Positions 46,815 through 58,359 of a stretch of DNA of 64,000 nt are shown piece after piece. Location of the stretch: positions 1 through 64,000 of the forward strand of contig NZ_JAUEDK010000010.1 in NCBI RefSeq assembly GCF_030385785.1. Direction: 5' to 3'. Position 1 is the first letter of the stretch, and the number at the start of each line of letters is the position of its first letter. A program made the position numbers and the translations under genes. Source of the DNA: Crenobacter oryzisoli. Lineage in GTDB: Bacteria; Pseudomonadota; Gammaproteobacteria; Burkholderiales; Chromobacteriaceae. Below the pieces are notes generated by a model, which did no database searches, was not told where the DNA came from, and saw only the letters and a list, made by a program, of their open reading frames with translations.

Positions 46815-48215
46815 ATGGAGTACTTTCCCTTATTCATGAACCTCAGGCAGGCCCCCTGTCTGATCGTCGGTGGCGGTGAGGTGGCGCTGCGCAAGGTACG
46901 GCTGCTGCGCGCCGCCGGCGCGGAGCTGACCGTGTTGTCGCCGGTGCTGTGCCGCGAGCTGGCCGAACTGGCCGCGGCCGGCGCGGTGCGCCACCTGGCG
47001 GCGGAGTTCGTGCCGGACACGGTCGGCGGCCAGCGGCTGGTGATCGCCGCCACCGATGACCGCGCGGTTAACCGGGCGGTCAGCGACGCGGCCAAGGCCG
47101 CCAACATCCCGGTCAATGTGGTCGACGATCCCGAGCTGTCGACCTGGATCAGCCCGGCCATCGTCGATCGTTCGCCGCTGTTGATCGCGGTGTCGACCGG
47201 CGGCTCGGTCCCGGTGCTGGGGCGACTGGTGCGCGCCCGGCTGGAGAGCCTGATCCCGGCCGGCTTCGGTCGCCTCGCCGGCTTCGGTGCGCGCTTTCGC
47301 GACCGGGTCAAGGCGCGCTTCGCCGATGTGGAACAGCGCCGCGCCTTCTGGGAGTCGGTGCTGGAAGGTCCGGTTGCCGACGCGGTAGTGGCCGGCAGCG
47401 ATGACGTCGCCGAGCAGATGATGGAACAACGCCTGGCCGAGCCGGACGCACCGTCCGGCGCGGTCTACCTGGTCGGCGCCGGCCCGGGCAACCCGGACCT
47501 GCTGACCTTCCGAGCGCTCAGGCTGATGCAGCAGGCCGACGTGGTGCTCTACGACAACCTGGTGGCGCCGGCGCTGCTGGAGCTGGTGCGCCGCGATGCC
47601 GAGCGCATTTTCGTCGGCAAGCAGCGCGCCAACCACGCCTTGCCGCAAGAGGACATCAACGCGCTGATGCTGCGCCTGGCGCAGGAGGGCAAGCGGGTAC
47701 TGCGCCTGAAGGGCGGCGATCCGTTCACCTTCGGCCGCGGCGGCGAAGAGATCGAAAAGTTGGCCGAACATGGCATCCCGTTCGAGGTGGTGCCGGGCAT
47801 TACCTCGGCCAGCGGTGCCGCTGCGTACGCCGGCATCCCGTTGACGCACCGCGACTACGCTCAGTCGGTCACCTTCGTCACCGGTCACAAGCAGGACGGT
47901 ACGATCCAGCTCGACTGGCCGGCGCTGACCCGACCGCACCAGACGGTGGTGGTGTACATGGGCGTGTCGACAGCCTCCGAACTGTGCGCGGCCTTCGTCG
48001 AGCACGGCAAGCCGTCGGATACCCCGGCTGCCGTGGTCGAGTGGGCGACCACCGAGCGCCAGCGTACCGTGGTCGGCACGCTCGAGACGCTGCCGGCGCT
48101 AATCGGCGAGCACGGCATTGCGTCGCCGGCGCTGATCATCGTCGGCGAGGTGGTGGCGCTGGCCGGTCGGCTCGGCTGGTTCCGCCGCATCGAGAATCCG
48201 ACTGTTACAATTTGA
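46815..48215 (+). CDS. cysG: Siroheme synthase CysG
   Basis: 466-residue trifunctional enzyme. The N-terminal half (about 1-200) is precorrin-2 dehydrogenase/ferrochelatase with the NAD loop LIVGGGEVALRKVRLL and NVVDDPELSTWISPA. The C-terminal half is uroporphyrinogen-III methyltransferase with VYLVGAGPGNPDLLTFRALRLM, LRLKGGDPFTFGRGGEE and PGITSASGAAAYAGIPLTHRD. It makes the cofactor of sulfite and nitrite reductases. ATG 46815 (MEYFPLFMNL) is the family start, with GGAG upstream. No other cys or nir genes are adjacent. Confidence 0.95.
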   Translation: MEYFPLFMNLRQAPCLIVGGGEVALRKVRLLRAAGAELTVLSPVLCRELAELAAAGAVRHLAAEFVPDTVGGQRLVIAATDDRAVNRAVSDAAKAANIPVNVVDDPELSTWISPAIVDRSPLLIAVSTGGSVPVLGRLVRARLESLIPAGFGRLAGFGARFRDRVKARFADVEQRRAFWESVLEGPVADAVVAGSDDVAEQMMEQRLAEPDAPSGAVYLVGAGPGNPDLLTFRALRLMQQADVVLYDNLVAPALLELVRRDAERIFVGKQRANHALPQEDINALMLRLAQEGKRVLRLKGGDPFTFGRGGEEIEKLAEHGIPFEVVPGITSASGAAAYAGIPLTHRDYAQSVTFVTGHKQDGTIQLDWPALTRPHQTVVVYMGVSTASELCAAFVEHGKPSDTPAAVVEWATTERQRTVVGTLETLPALIGEHGIASPALIIVGEVVALAGRLGWFRRIENPTVTI

Positions 48216-48243
48216 AACATACTTAATAAGGGAACCGCACAAG

Positions 48244-48639
48244 ATGGTCGGCCTCTTACTGATCACCCATTACGGCCTAGGGCAGAGCTTCACCGACTGT
48301 GCCCGCCACTTCTTCGGCACCGATCCGGGCAACCTGGCGGTGATGGCGGTCGATAAGAGCGACGACCCGGACCATCTGCTGGCCTACGCGCATTCCTTGA
48401 TCGCGCATCTCGATCAGGGCGAAGGGGTGCTGGTGCTCACCGACATGGTCGGCGGCACGCCGTCGAACGTGGCGAGCAGGCTGATCGTGCCGGGTCGGAT
48501 CGAAGCGGTGGCGGGGCTGAGCCTGCCGATGCTGGTACGGTCCTTATGCTATTGCGGCCAGCCGTTGGCCGTGCTGGTCGAAAAAGCCCTGGCCGGAGGC
48601 CGCGAAGGGGTACAGAACATCACTCAGGGGAACACCTAA
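48244..48639 (+). CDS. PTS EIIA component, mannose (ManX) family
   Basis: 131-residue EIIA domain with the phosphorylated His9 in LLITHYGLG and the conserved TDMVGGTPSNVASRL. It lies 3 bp upstream of HPr, in an operon with HPr and EI but no EIIB, EIIC or EIID gene. Such orphan EIIA(Man)-HPr-EI sets are usual in betaproteobacteria. There they probably regulate rather than transport, sensing phosphoenolpyruvate/pyruvate and affecting polyhydroxybutyrate or virulence genes in some species. Confidence 0.9.
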   Translation: MVGLLLITHYGLGQSFTDCARHFFGTDPGNLAVMAVDKSDDPDHLLAYAHSLIAHLDQGEGVLVLTDMVGGTPSNVASRLIVPGRIEAVAGLSLPMLVRSLCYCGQPLAVLVEKALAGGREGVQNITQGNT

Positions 48640-48642
48640 ATC

Positions 48643-48912
48643 ATGATCAAGACCCAGATCGAAATCATCAACAAACTGGGCCTGCACGCGCGCGCGTCGA
48701 GCAAGTTCACCCAGACCGCCAGCCGGCACAAGAGTGAAGTCTGGGTGTCGCGCAACGGCCGCCGAGTCAACGGCAAGAGCATCATGGGTGTGATGATGCT
48801 CGCCGCGGCGAAGGGAGCGACCATCGAGCTGGAGGTCAGCGGCGAGGACGAGCAGGCCGCGACCGACGCGCTGGTCACGTTGATCAACAACCGTTTCGAC
48901 GAAGCCGAATAA
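48643..48912 (+). CDS. ptsH: HPr phosphocarrier protein
   Basis: 89-residue phosphocarrier that accepts phosphate from EI on His15 (KLGLHARASSKF) and passes it to EIIA. The regulatory serine region is also present: Ser46 in NGKSIMGVMMLAAAKG, the site used by HPr kinase in species that have it. Preceded closely by the EIIA gene and followed 56 bp later by ptsI. Confidence 0.95.
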   Translation: MIKTQIEIINKLGLHARASSKFTQTASRHKSEVWVSRNGRRVNGKSIMGVMMLAAAKGATIELEVSGEDEQAATDALVTLINNRFDEAE

Positions 48913-48968
48913 TTCACAGCCGGGGCGCCGGTCGGGCCGGCACGAGGACCCCGAGGGAACTAGCGAGC

Positions 48969-50708
48969 ATGAGCATCTGTCTGCATGGAGTCGCCATTGG
49001 GGGGGGCATCGCCATCGGCCGCGCCCACCTGGTGCGGCAGAGCATGGAGGACGTGGCCCACTATGGCCTGGATCCGGCCGATGTGCCGGCCGAGGTCGAA
49101 CGCTTCGAGGAAGCGATCCGCACCACCCGCAAGCAGCTCGAGCAGCTGCGCAGCAGCATCCCAGAGAACGCACCGGCCGAGCTGGGTGCCTTCCTGTCGC
49201 TGCATGTGATGCTGCTGTCGGATATTTCGATCTCGGGTGACCCGATCGACATTATCGAGACGCAGCGTTGCAACGCCGAGTGGGCGCTGAAGCTGCAGGC
49301 CGAGCTGCTGACCGAACAGTTCGATGCGATCGAAGAGGACTACCTGCGTGAGCGCAAGCACGACGTGCTGCAGGTGGTCGAGCGGATCTTCAAGAACCTG
49401 GCCGGCCACGACACCGAGCTGGGCATCGCCGAGGACCTGTTTGACGACACCATCCTGATCGCACACGACCTGTCGCCGGCCGACATGGTCTACTTCAAGG
49501 ACAGCCGCATCGCCGCCTTCGTCACCGACGTCGGTGGCGCCACCAGCCACACCGCCATCCTCGGCCGCAGCCTCGACTTGCCGTCGGTGATCGCACTGCA
49601 CCACGGTCGCACGCTGATCCGCGAGGACGAGTGGGTGATCGTCGATGGCCAGCAGGGCGTGCTGATCATCAACCCGGAAGAGCTGGTGCTGGCCGAATAC
49701 CGCCAGCGCCAGCGCGCTTGGCTCGCCGCACGCCGCAAGCTCTCCAGTATCCGCAAAGTCAGTGCCGAGACCCGTGACGGTGCGCAGATCGAACTACTCG
49801 CCAATATTGAACTGCCCGAGCACGTCGACATGGCGCGCGAGTCCGGTGCCGCCGGCATCGGCCTGTTCCGCAGCGAATTCATGTTCCTTGGCCGCGACAC
49901 GTTGCCGAGCGAAGACGAACAGTATGAGGCGTACCGGCGCGTCGCCGAGGCAATGAAGGGCGCGCCGGTGACGGTGCGTACCATGGACCTGGGCGCCGAC
50001 AAGAGCCCGCGCTGGCTCAGCCACGGTGTCGCCGACAATCCGGCGCTGGGGCTGACCGGCATCCGCCTGTGCCTGGCCGAGCCGTTGATGTTCCGGGCCC
50101 AGCTGCGCGCGCTGTTGCGCGCGTCGCTGCATGGCCGCATCCGCATCATGTTCCCGATGCTCAACGCACTGCCGGAGCTGAAGCAGGCGCTGGCGCAGCT
50201 TGCCTACGCCAAGGAGGAACTGCGCGACGAGGGTATCGCCTTCGCCGACAGGATCGAGATCGGCGCGATGATCGAAATTCCGTCGGCGGCGCTGGTCGTC
50301 GGCAGCTTTCTGAAACAGGTCGATTTCGTGTCGATCGGCACTAACGACCTGATCCAGTACACGCTGGCGGTCGACCGCAACGACGATGCAGTCAGTCACC
50401 TTTACGACCCGGTGCACCCGGCGGTCCTCAAGCTGATCGCCCACACGATCAAGACCACGCACCGTGCCGGCAAGACCGTGGCGGTGTGCGGCGAGATGGC
50501 CGGCGATGCGCGCATGACCCGACTCTTGCTCGGGATGGGGTTGCGACGCTTCTCGATGGACCCGGTGCATGTGCTGCCGATCAAACAGGTGGTGCGCAAT
50601 ACCCACCTCGACGACGTAGTGCCTGTGGTCGGGCGCATGCTGCGCACCGAAGACCCTGATAAAATCGCCGACCTTCTCGATCAACTGAATGCCGAGCCGG
50701 CCCTCTGA
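48969..50708 (+). CDS. ptsI: Phosphoenolpyruvate-protein phosphotransferase (EI)
   Basis: 579-residue enzyme I that autophosphorylates from phosphoenolpyruvate and donates to HPr. The active-site His lies in GGATSHTAILGRS at about residue 194. The PEP-binding C-terminal barrel includes GIGLFRSEFMFLGRD, RTMDLGADKSPRW and the conserved Cys in AVCGEMAGD. The N-terminus has two closely spaced glycine runs (IGGGIAIGRA). It completes an EIIA-HPr-EI operon. Confidence 0.95.
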   Translation: MSICLHGVAIGGGIAIGRAHLVRQSMEDVAHYGLDPADVPAEVERFEEAIRTTRKQLEQLRSSIPENAPAELGAFLSLHVMLLSDISISGDPIDIIETQRCNAEWALKLQAELLTEQFDAIEEDYLRERKHDVLQVVERIFKNLAGHDTELGIAEDLFDDTILIAHDLSPADMVYFKDSRIAAFVTDVGGATSHTAILGRSLDLPSVIALHHGRTLIREDEWVIVDGQQGVLIINPEELVLAEYRQRQRAWLAARRKLSSIRKVSAETRDGAQIELLANIELPEHVDMARESGAAGIGLFRSEFMFLGRDTLPSEDEQYEAYRRVAEAMKGAPVTVRTMDLGADKSPRWLSHGVADNPALGLTGIRLCLAEPLMFRAQLRALLRASLHGRIRIMFPMLNALPELKQALAQLAYAKEELRDEGIAFADRIEIGAMIEIPSAALVVGSFLKQVDFVSIGTNDLIQYTLAVDRNDDAVSHLYDPVHPAVLKLIAHTIKTTHRAGKTVAVCGEMAGDARMTRLLLGMGLRRFSMDPVHVLPIKQVVRNTHLDDVVPVVGRMLRTEDPDKIADLLDQLNAEPAL

Positions 50709-50722
50709 GCCGGCCCTTCTCG

Positions 50723-51823
50723 ATGCCGAAACAACCTGTAGATCTATCCGCCGTCCAACGGGTCCTGGTGGTCAAGCTCCGCTTTCATGGCGATGTTCTG
50801 CTGTCTTCCCCCGTTCTGAGCGTGTTGAAGAACGCACTGCCGCATGCGGAGATCGATGCGCTGATCTATCGGGAAACCTGCGACATGATCAGCGGTCATC
50901 CGTCGCTCAGTCAGCTGTTTGCCATCGACAAGGCGTGGAAGAGGCTCGGTCCCGTTGGCCACTGGAAGGCGGAGTGGCGGTTGCTACGGCAGCTCAAGGC
51001 GAGGAAATACGATCTGGTGGTCGTGTTGACCGAGCAAAACCGTTGCGCCTGGCTGGTGCGTTTGTTGAAGCCCCGCTGGTCGGTCGGCCCCGTCTGGGGG
51101 GGCACCGGTCGCTTTTTCAAGAAGAGCTTCACCTTCCTCAATCGGCTGGTTCCCGACAATAGTCGGCACATCGTCGAGCTCCACCTCGATGCCTTGCGGC
51201 ACTTGGGCATTTACCCCGCCGAAACGGCGCGCCAGCTCACCATGCCCGTTCCGGCGGAGGTACAGACCGACACCCTGGCGATGCTGCAGTCGGCCGGGGC
51301 GCAACTGCAGCGCTATATCGTGGTGCATCCCGCCTCTCGCGGCGACTACAAGTGCTGGAAGCCCGAACGGGTGGCCGAGGTGATCAACCGGCTGACGGCC
51401 CGTGGAGAGCAAGTGGTGCTGACGGCCGCGCCGACGGCCGATGAGCAGGCGATGGTCGCGGCGATTCGTCAGCGCCTGGAGAGGCCGGTGCTCGATCTGA
51501 CCGGCCAGCTCAGCCTGAAACAGCTGGCCGTGGTCATCGATCAGGCCAAGCTGTTGCTGGGAGTCGACTCGGTGCCCATGCACATGGCTGCGGCGATGCA
51601 GACCCCGGTGGTCGCTCTGTTCGGGCCGACGTCCCCCGTGGTGTGGGGGCCCTGGCAGGTGCCGCATCGTCTGGTCACGGTCGACATGAGCTGTCGTCCC
51701 TGTGTCATGGAAGGCTGTGGCAATAGTCGCTATAGCGAATGCATCGAGCGCATTACCGTAGAACAGGTGATGTCGAGCATCGACAGCTTGCTGGCTGAGA
51801 CCGCGTCGTCGCGCGCGGACTAG
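50723..51823 (+). CDS. waaQ: LPS heptosyltransferase, RfaQ/WaaQ type (GT9)
   Basis: 366-residue cytoplasmic glycosyltransferase of family 9, putative heptosyltransferase III of the inner core. The opening QRVLVVKLRFHGDVLLSSPVLSVLKNALP and the C-terminal GVDSVPMHMAAAMQTPVVALFGPTSPVVWGPW are characteristic. PCVMEGCGNSRYSECI is a cysteine-rich motif usual at the end of these enzymes. It begins 14 bp after ptsI and may be read through from that operon. The stop is followed by GCCGTTCGGC (51823-51832). Confidence 0.87.
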   Translation: MPKQPVDLSAVQRVLVVKLRFHGDVLLSSPVLSVLKNALPHAEIDALIYRETCDMISGHPSLSQLFAIDKAWKRLGPVGHWKAEWRLLRQLKARKYDLVVVLTEQNRCAWLVRLLKPRWSVGPVWGGTGRFFKKSFTFLNRLVPDNSRHIVELHLDALRHLGIYPAETARQLTMPVPAEVQTDTLAMLQSAGAQLQRYIVVHPASRGDYKCWKPERVAEVINRLTARGEQVVLTAAPTADEQAMVAAIRQRLERPVLDLTGQLSLKQLAVVIDQAKLLLGVDSVPMHMAAAMQTPVVALFGPTSPVVWGPWQVPHRLVTVDMSCRPCVMEGCGNSRYSECIERITVEQVMSSIDSLLAETASSRAD

Positions 51824-51912
51824 CCGTTCGGCGATCCCGAAAGACGGTTGCAAGGCCGGTTGGTGATATAATCGGCTGTTTTATTTATGATTTCTCGGCG
51901 GTTCACCTCCTG

Positions 51913-53675
<1,763 letters not shown>

Positions 53676-53676
<1 letters not shown>

Positions 53677-54989
53677 TGGAGCGAAGTTTGTTGTCTGCAA
53701 ATCAGATGGCAGGAAAGCTGAATGAGATTCGGCCCTATGAGGGCTCATCCTGGTTACGGGGCTTCTTGCTGGTGTGCCTGTGCTGTTACCCGGTGATCGG
53801 CGCGCGCTATCTGCCCTTCGGCGACAGCGGACGCTATATGTCTGTGTTGGCGGGACCATTGTCGTTGTTGTTCCTGCTGACGACAGGGGCTCGGCAATGG
53901 CGAACTGTGCTTGGTGAAGCGCTGCGTTGGGCATTGCCGTTTCTGCCATTCCTGGCGGCCTATACCATCGTTGTGTTGTGGTATGGACGAGCGTTCGACT
54001 ACAGCAGTGTGTTGACGCGTGTGTTGTATGGCGCGCTGATCTTTGCCGCCGCCCGGATGTTGGGGGTTCGCGTGCGTCATTTGGTCTGGGCTGCAGCTAT
54101 CGGGTGTGTGCTGTATCTAGGAGCAGCACTTGTTGAGGTGATCGGTTTCAAACTGGGGCATTCGATGCTGCCGGCTGGCCGTGCGGTTTATATGACGGAA
54201 AATGGCCAATTGCGGGCCAGTGGTGGCGGGGGCAATCCGATTCACTTCTCGGATGTGGCGATGTGGCTGGTCGGCATTAGCGTCCTGGGCGCGGTGTGTG
54301 TGAAGCAGATCGGGACTGGCATAAGATGGGGCTTGCTAGCTGCCGCTACGGCGGGCCTGCTGGTCTGTGTGCTATCGGGGAGCCGTGGTGCGTTGGTAGC
54401 ACTGCTGCCCTTGCTGGTCCTTGTGCTGATCCAGATGCCGAAGCGCCGTCGTCCCTTAGCCTTAGGCCTCAGCCTGTCGGTTATTCTGGCATCGGCTTGT
54501 TTGTTGATTCTTTATCCACCGTTTAGTGAGCGGCTATGGCTGGCCTGGCTGGAGGTGAAGCGCTATTACACCGAACCGGTATTCACCTATTCATCGGTCG
54601 GAGCGCGCCTGGAAATGTGGCGCATAGCCTTGCGGGTCATGCAGGAGTCGCCGCTGTTCGGTGGGGGCTTTGTCAGCTATCCACAGTTGATGAAAGACAT
54701 TCCCGCACTTGGCCCCATTGCTCCCAGCCTTTTACAGCACGCCCATTTGCATAATGACCTCATGCAGTCCATGGCGCTTGGTGGTGCTGTTTTGTTTCTT
54801 GGACAGCTCATGACGCTGGCGGGCTTGACTCGACGTGCTTTCGCCCAGCCCTTCCTGATGTGGATATTGCTGGCAGGGTTGTCTTTCAGCCTGACCGATC
54901 TGGTGTTTCACAACAACATGATTTTTACGTTCTTCGTTGCCACGTGGGCCCTGTTCTCGGCTGCCAAGGTTAATGATGAAGGACAGTAA
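53676..54989 (+). CDS. O-antigen ligase/polymerase family protein (WaaL/Wzy_C)
   Basis: 437-residue inner-membrane protein with about 11-12 helices. The Wzy_C motif SGSRGALVALLPLLVLVL is followed by a long periplasmic loop with FGGGFVSYPQLMKDIP and QHAHLHNDLMQSMALGG; the His-rich loop resembles the ligase motif H-x-N-x-x-x-Q. It probably joins O-antigen to lipid A-core, but related polymerases or pilin glycosyltransferases (PglL-type) cannot be excluded. The base composition looks lower in G+C than upstream genes. The start overlaps msbA. Confidence 0.83.
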
Positions 54990-56112
54990 GACCGTCTTAT
55001 TGATCGTTGACCGTTTGGATAAGGGCGGGCTGGCCCACGTCCTGCTGACACTGGCCTGTGGGCTGCTGGCCCGCGGCCACCGTGTCGGGCTTGCATTGCT
55101 GGAGAACAGTGTCGCCTATCCGTTGCCTGAAGCCGCATGGCTGCGCATCAACGAAGCGGAGCGGCCGTCGCGGCGCTGGCGACATGCGGCCTTTCGGCGG
55201 GAGGTAACCGGCTTTGCCAGGCAGGCGATCTCGGATTTCGAAACCGAGCATGGCAAGGCGGATTTGATCATTGCTGCAGGCGAGCTGGCGATCCGTTGTG
55301 TGCCGCCAATCCACCACCCTCGCATTGTTTTCAGCTCTCATTCCTCGCAGCTGCAGGCGGCCAAAATGTCCGGCCTAATTGGCCAGCTGCGACTGGGGTT
55401 CAAGCGTTTGCGCAGGGGGTGGCGCCTGCAACGCTTGCTCAATGGACGACATGTCCACGTGGTCTCTGATGGTCTTGCTAAGGAGCTTACGGGGTCGTTG
55501 AAGGTCAGACCAGCATCGGTTCATGTCATCTATAACCCCTTCGATATTGATGCGATTCGTGAGGCTGCGAGACAGTCGACACCAGAGTCTCTGAAACGAC
55601 TGCGCCCTTTTGTAATAGGGATCGGGTTGCTGACCAAGAACAAGCATTTTTCCCGGCTGTTAGAGGCGTTTGCGGCCAGTGGGGTAGATGGGGATCTGGT
55701 GCTGGTTGGTCAAGGTGGCGATGAGGAGGCGCTTTGGCAACTGGCTAGGGCCAAAGGACTTGATGGGCGGTTCGAGATTGTCCCATTTCATCACAATCAT
55801 TATGCCTTGTTGGCTAAGGCCAGCTTGTTGGTTGTGACTTCGGACAGTGAAGGGCTCTCGAATGTCCTGTGTGAGTCCCTAATTGTCGGTGTCCCGGCGC
55901 TGAGTACAGATTGTCCACATGGACCGCGCGATATCCTTGGGGGGATTGATGAAAGAGCGTTGGTGCCACTTGATCGGATCGACTTATTGCCTGAGCGGAT
56001 CCACTCTTTGCTCGACAAACCCTATGACATAACCGATGCGATGGTTGAGCGGTTCTCTGTTGATAAGGTGATCGATCAGTATCTAGCCTTGATTGACATG
56101 TTGGATGAGTGA
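54973..56112 (+). CDS. Glycosyltransferase family 4, LPS-related
   Basis: 379-residue GT-B glycosyltransferase. The N-terminal region has VLLIVDRLDKGGLAHVLLTLACGLLARGH, and the C-terminal GT4 domain has GIGLLTKNKHFSRLLEAFA, LVGQGGDEEALWQLA and SDSEGLSNVLCESLIVGVPALSTDCPHGPRDIL, including the nucleotide-sugar E-x7-E signature. The start (54973 or 54976) lies within the end of the ligase gene, 17 bp before its stop. The sugar is unknown. Codon use is less G+C-rich than the housekeeping genes, as for its neighbour. Confidence 0.83.
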   Translation: MMKDSKTVLLIVDRLDKGGLAHVLLTLACGLLARGHRVGLALLENSVAYPLPEAAWLRINEAERPSRRWRHAAFRREVTGFARQAISDFETEHGKADLIIAAGELAIRCVPPIHHPRIVFSSHSSQLQAAKMSGLIGQLRLGFKRLRRGWRLQRLLNGRHVHVVSDGLAKELTGSLKVRPASVHVIYNPFDIDAIREAARQSTPESLKRLRPFVIGIGLLTKNKHFSRLLEAFAASGVDGDLVLVGQGGDEEALWQLARAKGLDGRFEIVPFHHNHYALLAKASLLVVTSDSEGLSNVLCESLIVGVPALSTDCPHGPRDILGGIDERALVPLDRIDLLPERIHSLLDKPYDITDAMVERFSVDKVIDQYLALIDMLDE

Positions 56113-56134
56113 GTTTGCCTGATGAGGCAATTAA

Positions 56135-56165
56135 AAAAACGACCCACTAACAGCGGGTCGTTTTT
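56135..56165. terminator. Bidirectional terminator
   Basis: AAAAACGACCC (56135-56145), 9-nt loop, GGGTCGTTTTT (56155-56165). T-runs on both strands suit the convergent GT4 and FimV-like genes. Confidence 0.92.
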
Positions 56166-56177
56166 GATCTTAAATCC

Positions 56178-56561
56178 TCAGTTTTGATACAGCGGATTGC
56201 CCGGGTCCATCACCTTGCCTTCGCACTGGATCGTCTGCCACAGCGGCTGGCCTTCCAGACGGTGTTTCACGTCGCGGGCGAGGACCGAGTAGTCGCGGTG
56301 ATTGCGCTGGTAGGAGTAGGCGCGCAGCAGCGTGACCTTGGCGGAGAGGTTGTCCGGCTCATCCTTGACGGTGTCACGCAGCACCTTGATTGCTTCGTCG
56401 ACCTTGCCGTAAGCGAGGAACACTTCGGCTTCTCCGACCGGATCGATGCCCCGCTGGCTCGGCTTCACATAGGTGAAACGGCGCCACGCGCGGCGGGCGA
56501 TGTAGTAGGCGAGCATCAGCAGTAGACTGCTTCCAAAGGCGGCCCCAGCTTCAAGGATCAT
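56178..56561 (-). CDS. FimV-like TPR membrane protein
   Basis: 127-residue protein with one N-terminal transmembrane helix (about 5-26, MILEAGAAFGSSLLLMLAYYIARRAW) and a cytoplasmic tail with a TPR-like pair of helices: DPVGEAEVFLAYGKVDEAIKVLRDTVKDEPDN. That sequence resembles the C-terminal domain of FimV/TspA, which binds pilus and motility partners. The start at 56561 has GGAGAA upstream. It is close to, but separate from, the aroB-pilQ region on the same strand. A role at the pole or in pilus function is a reasonable guess only. Confidence 0.75.
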   Translation of the reverse strand: MILEAGAAFGSSLLLMLAYYIARRAWRRFTYVKPSQRGIDPVGEAEVFLAYGKVDEAIKVLRDTVKDEPDNLSAKVTLLRAYSYQRNHRDYSVLARDVKHRLEGQPLWQTIQCEGKVMDPGNPLYQN

Positions 56562-56656
56562 GATTGTTCTCCGGTGCTTATGGCTTGTTGTGTCACCATT
56601 ATTTTGCTTTGTCGCCACAAAGACAATCCGTAGAAATCCTTAGTATTTCCCCGCAC

Positions 56657-57748
56657 TTAGCACGCCTGGATATGCTCTCCTTGTAGCACCGCGTCCAGCT
56701 TGGCTTTGGGCACGTCGTCGGCGATCACTGCCTGACCGAGACTATGTAGTAATACGAAGCGCAAACGGCCAGATTCGACCTTTTTATCGTGGCTCATATG
56801 CGACACCCAGGCGTCGACGCCCAGATTTGGGGCCTTGGCGGGCAGCCCGGCAGCCTCGATCAGGCGCACGGTGCGGGCGACATCGTCGGCCGTCAGCCAG
56901 CCCTGCTCACGCGACAGGTCGGCGGCCAACACCATACCGGCGGCGACTGCTTCGCCGTGCAGCCAGGCGCCATAGCCGAGGCCTGCCTCGATCGCGTGAC
57001 CGAATGTGTGGCCCAGGTTCAGGAGCGCGCGTACACCCTGTTCCTTCTCGTCCTGGCCGACGATGTCGGCCTTCATCTCGCAGCTGCGTTTGACTGCGTA
57101 GGCGAGCGCCTCGGGGGCACGGGCACGCAGCTTGGCCATGTTCTGTTCCAGCCAGGTGAGGAAATCGGCGTCGCCAAGCAGGCCATACTTGATCACTTCA
57201 GCGAGGCCCGCCGACAGCTCGCGGTCCGGCAGCGTGTCGAGCAGCGCCATGTCGGCGATCACTGCTTTGGGCTGGTAGAACGCGCCGATCATGTTCTTGC
57301 CGAGCGGGTGGTTGATCGCGGTCTTGCCGCCGACCGAGGAGTCGACCTGGGAGAGGAGTGTGGTCGGTATCTGGATGAATGGTGCGCCGCGCTGGTAGCA
57401 GGCCGCGGCAAAGCCGGTCATATCACCGATCACGCCGCCGCCCAATGCGATCAGCGTGGTCTTGCGTTCGGCGCGGTTGGCGAGCAAGGCGTCGAAGATC
57501 AGGTTCAGCGACTCCCAGGTCTTGTGCTCCTCGCCGTCCGGCAGCACCACCGAGATCGTGCGCACCCCGGCGGCGTTGAGGTTTTTCTCAAGCCGTGTCA
57601 GGTAGAGGGGGGCGACGGTGGTGTTGGTGACGATGGCGACAGATGGTTGCGCCAGGTGCGGGAGCAGGAGTTCGGTTCGGTCAAGCAGGCCATGACCAAT
57701 GTGAATCGGGTAGCGGGTATCGGGAAGGCAAAGGTCAAGCGTGATCAT
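56657..57748 (-). CDS. aroB: 3-Dehydroquinate synthase
   Basis: 363-residue NAD- and metal-dependent enzyme of the shikimate pathway that makes 3-dehydroquinate from DAHP. Typical segments are [69 protein letters not shown] and [13 protein letters not shown] with metal-binding histidines. The start overlaps the aroK stop (ATGA). It is the usual end of the pilMNOPQ-aroKB operon. Confidence 0.97.
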   Translation of the reverse strand: MITLDLCLPDTRYPIHIGHGLLDRTELLLPHLAQPSVAIVTNTTVAPLYLTRLEKNLNAAGVRTISVVLPDGEEHKTWESLNLIFDALLANRAERKTTLIALGGGVIGDMTGFAAACYQRGAPFIQIPTTLLSQVDSSVGGKTAINHPLGKNMIGAFYQPKAVIADMALLDTLPDRELSAGLAEVIKYGLLGDADFLTWLEQNMAKLRARAPEALAYAVKRSCEMKADIVGQDEKEQGVRALLNLGHTFGHAIEAGLGYGAWLHGEAVAAGMVLAADLSREQGWLTADDVARTVRLIEAAGLPAKAPNLGVDAWVSHMSHDKKVESGRLRFVLLHSLGQAVIADDVPKAKLDAVLQGEHIQAC

Positions 57749-58293
57749 GCAAGCGGGCTCCGGCGCGGCGCTCCCTGCAGGGCAAGCAGTTGCTGCTCGA
57801 GCCGCGCCACCAAATGGGTGACATTCTGTTGGGTGGTATCGACGATCAGGTCCGCCACTTCGCAGTACAACGGGTCGCGCTCGGCGAACAGCGCGGCGAG
57901 TTTGGCGCGTGGGTCGGCCGTCTGCAGCAGCGGGCGGTTCTTGTCGTGCTGGGTCCGGGCGAGGAGGTCGTCAATAGTGGCCCGTAGGTAAATGACAACG
58001 CCATGGTTCTTCAGGTTGCGGCGGTTCTCCGGGCGGAGTACCGCGCCGCCACCGGTGGCGAGCACGACATTGTTCATCTGCACCAGGTCGGCGATAACCG
58101 ACACTTCGCGGTCGCGAAAACGGGCTTCCCCCTCGATATCGAAGATCGTGGCGATACGCACACCAGTGCGGGCCTCGATCTCATGGTCCGAATCGTAGAA
58201 AGTCTTACCCGTGCGCCGCGCCAGTGCACGTCCCACGGTGGTTTTGCCGGCCCCCATCAAGCCGACCAGAAATAAATTGCCTGCCAGTTCCAT
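57745..58293 (-). CDS. aroK: Shikimate kinase
   Basis: 182-residue kinase that phosphorylates shikimate at O3. The Walker A loop is [15 protein letters not shown]; shikimate-binding [25 protein letters not shown] and [13 protein letters not shown] follow, and RPLLQT forms the lid region. The start at 58293 ([11 protein letters not shown]) fits the length of AroK, but the ATG at 58302 is also possible. It lies 66 bp after the pilQ stop. In this class of bacteria it is co-transcribed with aroB and the pil genes. Confidence 0.95.
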   Translation of the reverse strand: MELAGNLFLVGLMGAGKTTVGRALARRTGKTFYDSDHEIEARTGVRIATIFDIEGEARFRDREVSVIADLVQMNNVVLATGGGAVLRPENRRNLKNHGVVIYLRATIDDLLARTQHDKNRPLLQTADPRAKLAALFAERDPLYCEVADLIVDTTQQNVTHLVARLEQQLLALQGAPRRSPLA

Positions 58294-58359
58294 GCGAACC
58301 ATTGTAGCGGAATGTCCTAAGCCTCTGTTACGAATCTGCGCGGAGGCCGTCAACGCCGT

